DNA of 64,000 bases from Anthoceros angustus (Eukaryota; Streptophyta; Anthocerotopsida; Anthocerotales; Anthocerotaceae), in NCBI GenBank assembly GCA_010909165.1, contig MU008162.1, positions 310,001 to 374,000 on the forward strand. Direction: 5' to 3'. The translations under genes and the position numbers were made by a program. A model generated the notes under the pieces. The model did no database searches, was not told where the DNA came from, and was given only the letters and a program-made list of their open reading frames with translations. Position 1 is the first letter of the stretch. The number at the start of each line of letters is the position of its first letter. Shown here one piece after another: positions 45,295 to 58,100 of this stretch.

Positions 45295-48200
45295 GTGGGC
45301 TATACACTTCCACAGGAGTTAGGAAATAAGTAGGGTTTCTGTTTTTAGGATTGAAGGATAAATAAAGGCGGAAAGGAGGAATAAATTGGGGTAGCGCTTG
45401 GACGAGGCTCGGAGTATACTCCGGACTGAGTGAACAACGGAACTATTGGCAAGCTCCGGACTACGCCGAGTAACGGGATAAGTCCGGAACCCACCTGTGT
45501 CAAACAGCACGGTGAAAGTAACCTAGGAGCGGAGGCGTGAGGATGACGAGGCGGCGCCACGTGACGGCCCCGAGTGGAGGTCGGGCATGCGAGGCCAGAC
45601 TGTTTTGCTGCAGGCCGTTAAGGCAGTATTCACGCCGCCGCGCGCGTAAGGCCGCAGTAAGCGAAGGGTCGAGAGCCATGCACTCGCGCCACGGACAACG
45701 GCAGGCGCCTTCCGCCAGCAGCATTTCCACAAGCGCGCCAAGGAGGGAGGTCATGCCGCAGCCTCCGCATAATCCTCACTTGCGCCCGCAATCCGGCTCG
45801 CGCTTTTGGGCGCCACCAGAGCGTGGCGCATCACAAGGTTGGAGCAGCGAACGCGGCGAGGAACATCGTGCCGGACTCGCCACAGCAAAGAACAAGAGGA
45901 GGAGAAGCAATGGCACCCAAAAGCCGACGGAAGTCTGGGAGCCATGGACCTCGTGGAGCGCAACATTGTGACCCGCTATCCGGACTTCGGGCCCGGCCGG
46001 AGGAAGCAGGGAATTGGTGCAGAGGCATCTGACGTGTTCCAAATGGTCTCGGACCTTTGACAACGCTACTGAAGATGCCGGCGATCAACAAGGAGGTCCG
46101 ATCCAAGAACCTCCGGAGGACTCGAGGCGATGGACCTTGAGGTCCCGAGGATGGCCTACAACCGCCCAAGGAGGAAGAAGGGGCGGTGCCGAGCCCCTTA
46201 AGGCGGGGAAGATAGGGCGCCACGCGGCGGAGGCTCGAACGCAGCGGACAACCAACGGATGGTTGATATCCGATCCGCCGATACCGAGTAAGGGCGGTAG
46301 CCGGATCATTGTCCATTGAACTCGCCACCAAGGTGGATCACCTTGGTGATAACTTGGTATTCTCGCATGCGCCCAAGGAAAGAGCGACTGGGAAGGATTA
46401 TCTTCGCCTGGTGAGGCACGAAGCTAAGGAGCGAGAAGCCCCATCGCCGACCATACCGATTCATGTATGGGGACATTTCGAGCCCTCAAGGAGGGAGAGC
46501 TTGAGCGGGCGCCCAAGGGCCGGAGGCCCCGCCAAGTAGAGCGTGCAAGGGCGCTGAGGTGGGGGTCGCCCTTCAAGACCAAGCGGACTCGGAGGAGGAC
46601 GATCGAGGGATTCCTGACTCACGTCTGAGCGAACCCCTCACCACCTGAAGTTTGGGAGGCGATTCCCCTTCCTCCTTTTGGTGCCCTCCGAGCGGCATGG
46701 AGGGAGCCGATGCCGAGGGCGTTGGCGCACCGGCTGCAAATTAACAACCACGACGGGCCGAGCCCCGACGAACTCAGGGAGCCAAGAGGCGGAAGACGGT
46801 GCCGCTTACCAACGCAAAGACCTCGAAGGTGCCGACTTACCCCGCCCACGGAGTGGCAAGAGGTCAAGAGGCGAAGGAGGGTGAAAGGGACGTGGCCCAA
46901 GGAGCTGGAGGTCAGGCAGCAGCCCACCCCGAGCCGGCCCTGCCCCCGGGTGAAGGGGCAAAAGAGCTTGCTCCCGACCCCCTCCTCCGAGCCCTGTGAG
47001 AAAGAGGGCACAAAGGAGTTAGAGGCCAAGAGGGCCAAAGAGGGTGAGACTCGACCACCACTCGTGACCCGAGGGTCCCGATTAGGTCCGAGAACCCACC
47101 GACTTACCCCGGACCGCGGGTATGGAGGTCCTTGGCGGATCGAGAATGCCGGCCCCACTACGGACTTTGTGGGGCCTCAAGGCCGTGGAAGAAACACGGC
47201 GAAGTCTCACTATGGACGGAATGCTTTGGGGTCTCGTGGTACAATGAGAAGACCTGTGGAAGTGGAGGCCACCCGAGGAGGATGGTGGAACCCAAGAGCA
47301 AGTGAAGGCGGCCGAGGCAAAGGAAAGGCGGAGTCCCTCGCCGGATCGAGGAAGGGAAACGCCGGTGGCGGAGCGAGGCCCGTTCAGCAGACTGGGTTAA
47401 GGTTCTTCACCAGGCGAAACAAGCAAGCTGGGAGGCCCAAGCGGGCGGAGGACCTTGCTGCGAAGAGGGAAGCGCAGCAGAGGCGGAAGAGGCCCGGGCA
47501 CAAGAGAGAGCTGGACCGGCGGAGGCGGCCCGGCCAGAGCAAGCCAAGTGGGCGGCCCGTAAAGGCGGCGGCGAGCTCGTGCAAAGAGCGACCGGGATCA
47601 CTACACGTGATCGGAACCGGTGGAGAGAGTCGCAGTACCGAGGCTAACTGGCCGCCGCAGCGTGGGAGGTGAAGGGAGGCCGCACTGGGAGATAGGGGAT
47701 CTCCGAGCACACCGGCAGGAGGAGAGGCGGCAGATGGAGGATGAAGGACACTGGAGCTACAACCCAAGATGCGTGAGCGCAGTGATTCTCAACGAGAATC
47801 CACGACTCGAGCACGAAATAGAGTGCCTCGCTCCGTCAAGACGGAGGAAAATCGGCGACTATCCAAGGAGTTGGACGCTGCCTGCTGAGGGGAGGAAGTC
47901 CGAGCCTGGACGGAGGTATCTCGACCGGAGAGGGAGTCATGAAAAGGCCGAATGAACGGGAGCGAGCACCGGAAGCGTAAAAGAAGCCGCTGGTCCACCG
48001 AGAAAGGCGGAAGCGCTATGTAAGCGGGCGGCGGAGGGAAACGGAGGAGCAGTGAGCAACAATGCAGGGAGGTGACCGAGGCCGCCTTGTAGCCTCACGT
48101 GATACCCACACAACGGAGAGGTGGCCCAACAAAGCAAGACGCCTCCCTAACACTTATGGCGGAGGGAGTATCGGCCCGCACACGTGGAAGAGGCAATTCA

Positions 48201-49610
48201 ACAAGTCGATTCAGACTTTGCCTATTACCACGCCGAGCCCTCAAGGCGAAGCCTCGACGGCCGCCGCACCGGACGGACTGGAAGGCTCAAGGAGATGAAG
48301 GCCAGGGACAAAGACAGGGACCCTAGTGGCCCTGCTTGAGATGACGGAGCGCGGAGAGGAGCAACCGGGAGGAGCGAACGAGGGAGCGGCGGATGCGATC
48401 GAGGTAAGCACCCCGCACCTCATGGAAGGAGGGGCCAACGGCGAGCCAGGGCGATCGAGCCGGGAGGACTTGAGGAGAGCCAGGAGGAGTCCCGTGAGGG
48501 AGGAAACCCGGGGAGGACTTTGTCCGACGAGAGACCTCAAGTCCGGACCCAGAATAAGTCCGGACCAAGTCCGGACCTGAATAAGTCCGGACCAAGTCCG
48601 GACGACAACTGACCCCGAGGTCCGGACCCTGAGACAAGGTCGGACCTAGCCGGCCGGACCAGAATAAGCCGGACTCGGTCGTGGAGTCGAGACAGACCTC
48701 GAGGACCGGGTCGCAAGAAGGAGGAGCCCCTTCGACTTACGCTTAGGGGAGCCGATAGCGGGTGGCCCCACCGGCCAAGGACCTGTGGAGGGGCCGGGAG
48801 GATGACGCTGGTAACGGCGGTTGTCGCACGAGCCCAACCCGGCTGTGATTCCGGGAGAGAGGGCCCCGCCACGGATCATCCGATTGGGTGCACCACAACC
48901 GCTGTGACGGGATTGGACCACCCATTCCGAGGGGCAGGACCTTCCCACACACGAAGGAGATAGGGGATAGTGGTAGGATTAGGGTATACCGAAATGGCTA
49001 TCCGTAATAGGGGTGTTAATAAAGACGCCACCTTGGGCGCAGATAAGAGGGCCGCCTAGTAAAGCATCTTTCTCTGGTGTTGATGCCGCCTGCGCACCTT
49101 TGTGAGTCTTCTTGCTAACGTGAGTCCCGAGTCACCGAGCAGCACGATACCCGGGAGATTGATCAAGGTCCCGTGACGACTTAACGCGCTGTGTGTGTGC
49201 GGAAGGGTGATCGATCCGTGTCCCCGAGCGCCGACACCGAACGATCGAACGCTGAGCCGGAGGAACTCCGGAGGGTGTAGAGCCCGGACGAGAGGCCCGG
49301 AACGACGAGGAGGTCCGATCGAACCGCGCGGCCTTTTCTAAGATCAAGAGTGTAGCGTGAGAGGAGAGAGGAAAGGATGATGCGTGAGGATGTATGTGAA
49401 CGATACGGACGCGAACGGGTCCTTAAACGCTTGGCCATACCGGCCCGCAGACGGAACGCCAGAGTAGTTAGGAGTATGTGTGTGTTGACGAACGAGCGCT
49501 AAGGACGAAGAATCACCAAACGCAGAACGGGCCTATCATTTGGGAACGGACTTCTTCCTACAACGACACGGATTGTGCGCGCCCCGGCCATCGCGAAAAG
49601 TCCCGCCACA
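45295..49610 (+). repeat. 5' LTR of the Gypsy element
   Basis: It is about 4.3 kb. It carries charged, coding-like sequence on the plus strand, including MAPKSRRKSGSHGP at about 45911 and long Arg/Lys/Glu-rich frames at 46.7-47.7 kb. It also holds a tandem run of AAGTCCGGAC units (48538-48606). It differs from the 3' LTR mostly by small indels. Confidence 0.8.
48538..48606. repeat. AAGTCCGGAC tandem repeats in the 5' LTR
   Basis: Five or six AAGTCCGGAC cores are separated by AATA or C-rich spacers. The same array stands at 58402-58470 in the 3' LTR. Confidence 0.85.
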
Positions 49611-49630
49611 TTTTGGCGCTGCCGGGAATG
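49611..49630 (+). promoter_or_regulatory. Primer binding site of the Gypsy element
   Basis: TTTTGGCGCTGCCGGGAA directly follows the LTR end. It resembles the TTTGGCGCCGTTGCCGGGGA primer site of many plant Gypsy elements, with small losses. Confidence 0.7.
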
Positions 49631-49678
49631 AAATCGGCCTGGTGCCGCAGTGCGCCCTTAGGAAGAGAAGGTAAGTGA

Positions 49679-51780
49679 ATGCGTGGCGGTCGAGCGACGG
49701 CCAAGAGTGAACCGTCGGAGGATCGGACGTGGTCACCGCGCTCTCCGAGCCGTGAGAGGAGAGACGCCAAACCCAACGAGAGCACCGCCGATCGAGGAGG
49801 AGAACGTGGTCGAATTGTCGGACCAAGACGAGTACGGGTACAGGGACGCCAACGGAAGAAGGTAGGATGCCACGCCTAACCCATCGATGGCGCAGCCATG
49901 GCCCCTACCGACCAAACAAGCGACTCCATATTCGGAGGGAAGAAGGAGCGGATGCGAGACCTTTGTGGAGGACTGTGTCCAAAGCCAACTTCAACGGAGA
50001 GGGAGTCGACGCATCCAGCTTTTCCAAGGGGTTCTCCGAGGATTCAATGGTATCGGAGAAAGTACCGACCACCGGAGAATGCCCCACCCGCCTCGCTTGA
50101 AGCTTTGAAAATGCCTTCTTAGAACGGTTTCGAGGATCACCAGAGGGGTATGTATTATCAAAGTTGGAAAATCAAGCGAGGGAAGAAGGAGAAGCCGGGC
50201 TCAGACATCGAGCGGTTCTATGCCCCGAGGATCGGCATCCAACCCATACCACGATGCAAGCGACGGTGGTTCGCGGGTCTAGCCAAACCCATGGCTGTGC
50301 ACGCCCCGCCGCCGAGAAGGACGTGGGCAAGGCGGTCGAGCGGAAAACTACGAGGAATCGCTACATCGAGGATAAAGAAATCCAAGGAGGCAAGAAGAAG
50401 AAGAAGAAACGGGGTGGACTCGAGGAGGAAGAGTCTTGAGGAGGAGGAAGACCAATCGGAGGTGTCTTCGGAGAGGAGGAGCCGTCCAAGAAGAGACGGA
50501 GGTCTCTAGCGAGGAAGAGTATCCCCAAGAAGAAGAGCAAGAAAGCCCGCTAAAAGAAGCAGGTAAGAAGGAGGTGGTGACACCAAGACCGTCCGAGAAG
50601 CTCCACCGGACCCGACTCCCTCAAGGAGGTAGCAGTCCGGAGGACCGGAAAAGTGATAAAGAGAGTAGAGGACCGCGAAACCAAAGTTAAGGACCGAGAG
50701 CGCGGAAAACACCGATCGTGTGCCAAGAATACCATTCGAATCCAACCGCCTCAAGGCCGGCATCAAGTGGACTACGAATACGAGGAGGAGGCCGAGGAGC
50801 AATGGGAAGAGGCCTATCGTATGTGAAGCCCTCCGGGCCGCGATATCCCAAAACCATGTATCCGCCAACCGGAGGTCCGTCAATACAACGGGCCCCACCG
50901 ATGCAAAGACCGCATGGGAGCCCCTTCGTATCCTCCGACGGCCGTGGTCTGGAACTGCGGAATCTCGCCATTACTCCAACGCGTCCGCACTCCAACGAGG
51001 CGGTAATGGGGACTTCGAGCGTCAGGTGGCGATCAAGCGGGCCGGGCATATGACAGACGCTATGTCCCAACCCCGCACAAGGACGTGACGATATGCCACA
51101 CCAAGCGGAGAACCCCGACCACCAACGCCACCTCCTAAGACTACTGCACGGCAAGTCAAGATGCTGGGCCATGGAGTGGGAAGAGATTCCAGGTACGCGA
51201 GATGGAAAAGAACAAGAAGGTACGGGGGTGTCGAAGGAAGGGAGTCAGGAAATCTTGAGGTGTCTACTAGGAAGGAAGGAGCGACGAGAAAGGCGCCAGT
51301 TGAAGAACAAGATCGAGGAAGCGCCACGGGACGCCGAGGAAGGCAATCAAACGGAAATACCAGCAGGATCCGACCGATGAAGGAGGGCTGGACGGCAGCC
51401 GGAGGGATTACCCAAGGAAGTTCTCGACAGATGTGGAGAGAAGGGTGCCTCCGCAGCTTCCACCGGACGTAGTCCGGAGGTGACCGAGATGTTGCAGGAG
51501 GAAATGCGCAAGCATCCGGAGAATACCGTAACACGTGACCCGGGAGAGGATGAGGACGCAGCAGCAGGATCCTCGATTGGGGTAGAAGCCTCGCCTTTAA
51601 TGTGGCGACCGATGATGAATCGCAGCACCTTGTGTCCTTTCGACACCGCCGAGGGATAACCCAAATACCGCAAGAGGTCCGGCCGTTAGGGAAACCCACC
51701 TCGGAGCACCAAAGCCGGAAAAAGGAAGTGAGGGTGGTGTCCCATACGGACCTGGCCAGTGGTACAAGTGGAGATTGGAT
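49679..51780 (+). pseudogene. Gypsy gag region, frameshifted
   Basis: Open pieces change frame every 100-300 bases. Recognisable are an acidic start (EEENVVELSDQDEYGY, 49797-49850), SKANFNGEGVDASSFSKGF (49980-50035), a Lys-rich stretch (50380-50430), an acidic EEEYPQEEEQE stretch, and a Pro-rich YPKTMYPPTGGPSIQRAPP. I cannot locate a certain zinc knuckle. The assignment as gag rests on position. Confidence 0.6.
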
Positions 51781-52100
51781 GTATCATCAAGGATGATGGA
51801 CACGGGTCCGAGTCAACCTCATCACCGGCACGAAAATTGGGCTTCACATCCTTCAACCCTCAACGAAGACTCGAGAATGGCGTATATGTCAAGAAGAGAT
51901 CCGCGGGGAGTTAACCGAGTCTTGGCCACCATAGCGCGCACCCTACAAACCGGATTTTGTTGTGATCAAACCGCCGGACCATTAGGGTATGAGGTGTTGT
52001 CGGCCATGGTGGGTTGGCCCAGAGCTACACTTTGGAAGGAAGGAGATTCACTTCAAGCCGTGGACCGGGACCCTAAGGTGCGAGAAGGGAGGGTTGCTAT
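51781..52100 (+). pseudogene. Gypsy aspartic protease, frameshifted
   Basis: The bases around 51790-51830 recall the DGGSGVNLI active site in shifted frame. RMAYMSRRDPRGVNRVL, GYEVL and a WKEG piece follow in the order seen in Gypsy retropepsins. Confidence 0.6.
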
Positions 52101-52654
52101 CACCGGAGCAAGGACACCTATTGTGGGAAACTGTGAGCACTAGGCTGGAGGACTCCACCGCAATTTAACAAGATAGTTCCGAGGAGGCGACTTTCGCCAA
52201 GATCCGGGTCCGAGGAGGAGATGGACTACCGCGGATGCCTTTGGTGCGAAGTGATTGATTGTTTTCGAGTAAACGCCACAACGGGCCGGAGGAAGGAAGT
52301 GAAGAGGAGGTCGGACCAGACAAGGGGAGACAACAAGAGTCGGACCAAGGAAAAGCGACATCAAGGAGTAACACGATTCACCTCCGACGAGCTCTTCGAG
52401 AATGGGGATGCGAGAGGACGATCCCCGAGAGGAGGACGAGGGTTTGGACGCAAGGCAAAGACGGAACGGAGACGTGAACCCGGACGACGTGGAAGAAGTG
52501 GAGGTCCGCCGCAAATTCTCAAGTTTAAGAAAGGCATGCCTCCGGACCAAGGAAGGACTAAAGTACTGGGGAGTTTTATGAGGTGTTCGCCTTCAAGGTC
52601 ACATGAAGGGCATTCAAGAAGTGGGAGAGCATAAGATCGATTTGAAGCCGGAGC

Positions 52655-53680
52655 GTGCCAATCAACGGACAATACAAGCTCAACCCCAAGTATTCGATCA
52701 AGGTGAAGGAGGTCCTTGATAAGTACCGGAGGCACATCATTTTCCCCATCGTCCGAGTGGGTCGCGCCGATTGTGGTGGTTCCCAAGAAACAGGACAAAT
52801 TCGGTATGCCAAGATTGAGGAAGCTCAACGCCGAACGGAGAAGGACCACTTCCCGATGCCATTCAGACGACATTTTGGACAAGGTGGTCGGACGGACTAC
52901 TTACTCCTTCGGATGGCTACTCCGGATATAACCAATTGCACCTAAGGGAGTTTGACCGACAAGACGACCTTCACTACGGAGTGGGTACGCTTTGCCTACA
53001 AGAGAAGTGCCTTTGGGATGACCGGAGCGCTGTGGTCGCTCATGCGTATGGTGACCAACGCCTTCCGTGACTTCGAGGGACTTCATGGAGATATTCCCGG
53101 ATGATTTTGTGTGCATGGGGAGCAGGACAAACACCTTGGGCATCTAAGAAGGTGCTTGAGCGCTGCCGGAGACTCAATTGAGCCTACACCCGAGAAATGC
53201 TACTTTGGAATGACGGAGGGAATCTTGTCGACATCGGGTGTCGGCTGAATCGAGGTGGACCAGACAAGGTCCGGTCATCCACTCCACACCACGAACCTAA
53301 AGGAGCCGAGAGGTTTCGAATGGTGGGATACTACCGGTTTATTAAGGACTTTGCGAAGAGGGCGCTAAGCGATGTAATCATGCGGAAGGAGGAGGTTTGG
53401 ACCGTCACGGAGCGAGAGGAGGCCTTCGGGTAACACCTTGGTAAGCGCACCGGTTCTAAGAGGACCGGATCGAGCAGAAATTTCATGTGTATGTATGTGT
53501 CCGCTTTGCTATCGGAGTAGTGCCGAGCCGGCGAGCGCGCGGATTATCCCGTATACTACCGGACGACACCACCCACGCTGAACGAAAATACACAACTAGA
53601 GCGCCAAGCAATGGGTATGGTATATGTCAAGAAATTCGACACTACCTACCCAAAGTGAGTTTGTGTTCTATGTAGACCAC
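52655..53680 (+). pseudogene. Gypsy reverse transcriptase and RNase H, frameshifted
   Basis: In order: YKLNPKYSIKVKEVLDKY (52670), SEWVAPIVVVPKKQDKFGMP (52755), RKLNAERR, DHFPMPF, DDILDKVVG, TEWVRFAYKRSAFGM (52975), MRMVTNAFRDF, FPDDFVCMG (the catalytic DD near 53098) and LRRCLERCRRLNLSLHPRKCYFGM. RNase H scraps with QAMGMVYVKKFDTTYPK end near 53650. Shifts occur roughly every 100 bases. Confidence 0.8.
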
Positions 53681-55125
53681 TTTGCTCAAGCATCCGGTGA
53701 ATAAGACGGACTGTCCGGACGGATAGCAAGGTGGATATTGTTGCCGCAGGAGTTCACGTCAAGTGGAAACAAGACAAGGGAGGCAACCAAAATGCGATTT
53801 CGTCACGATTGAAAACAGAAAGGTGTTGAGAGATCGAAGATGCGCTCCGGATGAGACATTGGTTGCCGCAGTAAAGTACAACCGGAGGAGCCCAGACCGA
53901 ACCCCAAGCTACGAACCGGGCACTTAGCAGAAGGGAGGAGGGCTCGGCGTCCGACCTACGAAGAAATAGAGCGGTCTGGGAATGGAGCTTCAAAAATCGA
54001 CTGTGGGATGAGGGAGGCATTCGTGCACTATGCTCGACCCTTCGTAATGTACAACGGTGTGTGTTCAAATTAGGGACGGAGTAGAACGAAGGTACTTGCA
54101 ACCCAGAGAGGGAGCGGCCAAGGGAATGCAAAGGATTGGGGTGGACACTACGCAAGACAGTCACCACCAAAAGATTTTGAAGCGGGATACCGGTGGCCAA
54201 CAATGTATGGGGACACCCACCGCTTAGAAGAAGTGTGATGCTTGTCGGATCGGAAAGCCAACCCCGACACAAGGCCGCTAGTACCGATATTGGCACCGCA
54301 CCTTCAAAAAGTGGGGTATTGACTTTGTTGGACCTATACCCACGACAAGACACACACAAAGGAGATACATCCCGGTGGCAACGGACCATCGCACTGTGTG
54401 GGTAGAGGCATGGCGAAGAACGGACCCGCAAATACCGTGGCCAAATTCTCGATGAGAACATCATAACCCGCACGGATGTCCGCAGTTGGTAAGTGATAGG
54501 GGAACCCATTTCCTTAATGATGTGGTGGCCGCCATGACGGAGTATTTCGCATCAATCATCGCAAGACGGCACCCTACAATCCTAAGGCCAATGCCGACAG
54601 AGAAGACAAATGGGCTCATCCAGGATCTCGAATAAACTCACGGAACTACGCCCATGATGGGATACCAAGCCGCCATCCGCACTGTATGCCCGACAGCAGA
54701 AGGTGACCACACAACGGACCCCTTACTTCTTGACCTACGACACCTCCCGTAATGCCGAGAGTTTGAAGTGCCCACTTTTCGAGTAATGATGGAAGGAGAC
54801 TGAAGAGGAAAGCCACCGAGCGACTCTTGGGGTTTGTCAAGACAGAGGATGGGAAGAAGCTCACCAAGATGCATTGGTGCAAAACCAACAAAGATTTGGC
54901 ACGATCGCCGATCGGAATCGGGGAGTATGTAAAGGAAGGGACCGCCCTCCTTTATGATAGTCGCATGCATTTTCTGCAAACTTCACCGAGATGGATGGGT
55001 CCGCATCAAGTGGTGCAAGTATATGACAACGGGTCCGTCCACGGCGCCTAGATGGAGAGTGCTGCCCACTCGGGTAAACGGGTGGCGGTGAAGAAGTATA
55101 TTTTAGTGTTGGAGACGCCAACAGA
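53681..55125 (+). pseudogene. Gypsy integrase and C-terminal tail, frameshifted
   Basis: A zinc-domain remnant with TMYGDTHRL (54200) precedes the core: IDFVGPIPTTR (54318), VATDHRTVWVEAW (54375), then SDRGTHFLNDVVAAMTEY (54500), TEKTNGLIQ (54600) and FEVPTFRVM (54760). The tail has AHWC-like KMHWCKTNKDL (54868), GEYVKEGTALLYDSR, MGPHQVVQVYDNGSV and VKKYIL. No chromodomain is recognised. Confidence 0.8.
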
Positions 55126-55138
55126 TGAGAAGGGAGTA
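55126..55138 (+). promoter_or_regulatory. Polypurine tract of the Gypsy element
   Basis: GAGAAGGGAGTA stands directly before the TG of the 3' LTR. Confidence 0.65.
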
Positions 55139-58100
55139 TGTGGGCTATGCACTCGGGAGTTAAGAAATAAGTAGGGTTTCTTTTTAGGATTGAAGGATAA
55201 ATAAGGAAAAGGAGGAATAAATTGGGGTAGGCCCGGACGAGGCTCGAGTATACTCCGACTGGAGTGAACAACGGACCCATTACTATGGCAAGCTCGACTA
55301 CGAACGGATAAGTCCGAACCCACCCAGTGTCAAAATAGGATAAGTACAGTGAAAGTAACCCAGGAGCGGAGGCGTGAGGATGCAGAGGCGGCGCCACGTG
55401 GACGGCCCCGAGTGGAGGTCGGGCATGCAGAGGTCAGACCGTAACCTTGCCGAGAGGCCGCAGGCAGTATTCACGCCCGCGGCCGCGCGGCGTAAGGCCG
55501 CAGTAAGCGAAGCGAGGGTAAGCCATGCACTCGCGCTACGGACAACGAGGCGCCTTCCGCCACTTTCGCGCCAAGGAGGGAGGTCATTTCGCCGCAGCCT
55601 CCGCAATCCTCACAGCCTTGCGCCCGCAATCCGGCTCGGCGCTATCTTTTGGGCGCACAGAGCGTGCACCGCTAAGGTTGGAGCAACGCGAAGGAGGAAC
55701 ATCGTGCCCGGACCCGCCAGCAGCAAAAGAGAGAGGAGAAGCAATGGCACCCAAAAGCCGACGGAAGTCTGGGAGCCATGGACCGTGGAGCGCAACATTG
55801 TGACCCGCGCTATCCGGACGGCCCGGCCGGAGGAAGGGAATTGGTGCAGAGTGGCATCCGGACGTGTTCCAAATGGTCGACCTTTGACAACGCTACTCTA
55901 GTCCGGAGTTTGCCCGAAGATGCGGCGGCGATCAACAAGGAGGTCCGATCCAAGAACCTCCGGAGGACTCGAGGCGATGGACCTTGAGGTCCCGAGGATG
56001 GCCTACAACCGCCCAAGGAGGAAGAAGGGCGTGGTGCCGAGCCCCTTAAGGCGAAGGGAAGATAGGGCGCCCAGCGGCGTTGAGGCTCGAACGCAACCAA
56101 CGGATGGTTGATATCCGATCCGCCGGATCCGAGTAAGGGCGGTAGCCGGATCATTGTCCATTGAACTCGCCACCAAGGTGGATCACCTTGGTGATAACCG
56201 CTGGTATTCTCGCATGCGCCCGGGGAAGAGAGCGGAAGGAAGGATTATCTTCGCCTTCGCCTGTGAGGCACGCAAGCTAAGGAGCGAGAAGCCTCCATCC
56301 GACCCCACACCGATTCATGTATGGGGACATTTCGAGCTCCCAAGGAGGGAGAGCTTGAGCGGGCGCCAAGGCCGGAGGCCCCGCCAAGTAGAGCGTGCAA
56401 GGCGCCTGAGGTGGGGGCCCTTCAAGACCAAGCGGACTCGGAGGAGGACGATCGAGGATTCTCCATACGTGAGCGAACCCCTCACCACCTGTGGAAGTTT
56501 GGGAGGCGATTCCCCTTCCTCCTTTTGGTGCCCCTCCGAGCAAGACAGTGAGGGAGCCGATGCCGAGGGCTGGCCCGCACCGGCAACAGCCAACAACCAC
56601 GACGGCCGAGCCCGACGAACTCGGGAGCCAAGAGGCGGAAGACGGTGCCGCTTACCAACGCAAAGACCTCGAAGGTGCCGTACTTACCCCGCCACGAGTG
56701 GCAAGAGGTCAAGAGGCGTAAGGAGGGCAAAGGACGTGGCCCAAGGAGTGGAGGTCACCGCGCAGCCCACCTCGAGCCGGCCTGCCCCCGATGTGAAGGG
56801 GCAAAAGAGCTTGCTGACCCCCTCACCTCCTCCGAGCCCTGTGGAGAAAGAGGGCACAAAGGAGTTAGAGGCCAAGAGGGCCAAGAGGGTGAGACTGACT
56901 CACCACTGTGACCGAGGGTCCCGATTAGGTCCGAGAACCCACCGACTTACTCGGATCGGGTATGGAGGTCCTGGACCGAGAAATGCCGGCCCCACTACGG
57001 ACTTTGTGGGGGCCTCACACGGCCGTGGAAGAAACACGGCGAAGTCCTGCTACCGCCATGGATGCTTTGGGGTCTCGTGGTACCGGAGAAGACCCTGGAA
57101 GTGGAGGCCACCCGAGGAGGATGGTGGAACCCAAGAGCAAGTGAAGGCGCCAGGGGCAAAGGAAAGGCGGAGTCCCTCGCCGGATCGAGGAAGGGAAACG
57201 CCGGTGGCGGAGCGAGGCCCGGGTTCGCAGATCAAGGTTCTTCACCAGGTCACAGCAAGCTCAGAGGCCCAAGCGGGCGGAGGACCTTGCGTAAGAGGGA
57301 AGCGCAGAGGCGGAAGAGGCCGGCACAAGCAGAGAGCTCGGGACTGGCGGAGGCGGCCCGGCCAGAGCGCCAAGTGGGCGAGGCCTGGCGGCGAAGAGCC
57401 AAGCCGCTGCAAAGAGCGAGGGATCACTATGACGTGATCGAACCGGTGGAGAGAGTCCAGTGAGGCTAACTCAAGGCCGCACAAAGTGCTATGGAGCAGC
57501 AAGGCCAAGACTGGGAGATAGAGATCTCCGAGCACAAAGGAGAAGGGAGGCGGCAGCAGATGGAGGACAAGAAGGACACTGGAGCTACAACCCAAGATGC
57601 GCTTGAGCAAGCAGTGATTCTCAACAGAGAATCCACACCGAGCAAAACAGTAGTGCCCGTCTCAAGACGGAGGAAAATCGGCGACTATCCAAGGAGTTGG
57701 ACGCTGCTGCTGCTATGAGCCGGAGGAAGTCCGAGCCTGGACGGAGGTATCCGACCGCCTGAGAGGGAGTCATGAGCTAAAGGCCGTAATGAACGGGAGC
57801 GAGCACCGGAAGCGAAAAGAAGCCGGTCCACCGAGAAAGGCGGAAGGGAACGCCGCGCTATGGCGGGTAAGTCGGCGGAAAGGAAACGACGGAGCAGGAG
57901 CAGCGGGCACAGAGGTGACCGAGGCCGCCTTGTAGCCTCACGTGATACCGGCCCCACAACTGGGCAGAGAGGTGGCCCAACAAGCCGGCAAAGACGCCCC
58001 TAACACTTATGGCGGAGGGAGTATCGGCCCGCACACGTGGAAGAGGCAATTCAACAAGTCGATTCGACTTTGCCTATTACCACGCCGAGCTCCTGGCGTG

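Noticed and set aside
46710-47672. 320-codon Arg/Lys-rich ORF in the 5' LTR, taken first for a gene
   Set aside because: Frame not kept in the other LTR copy because of indels. Reported only as LTR coding-like sequence.
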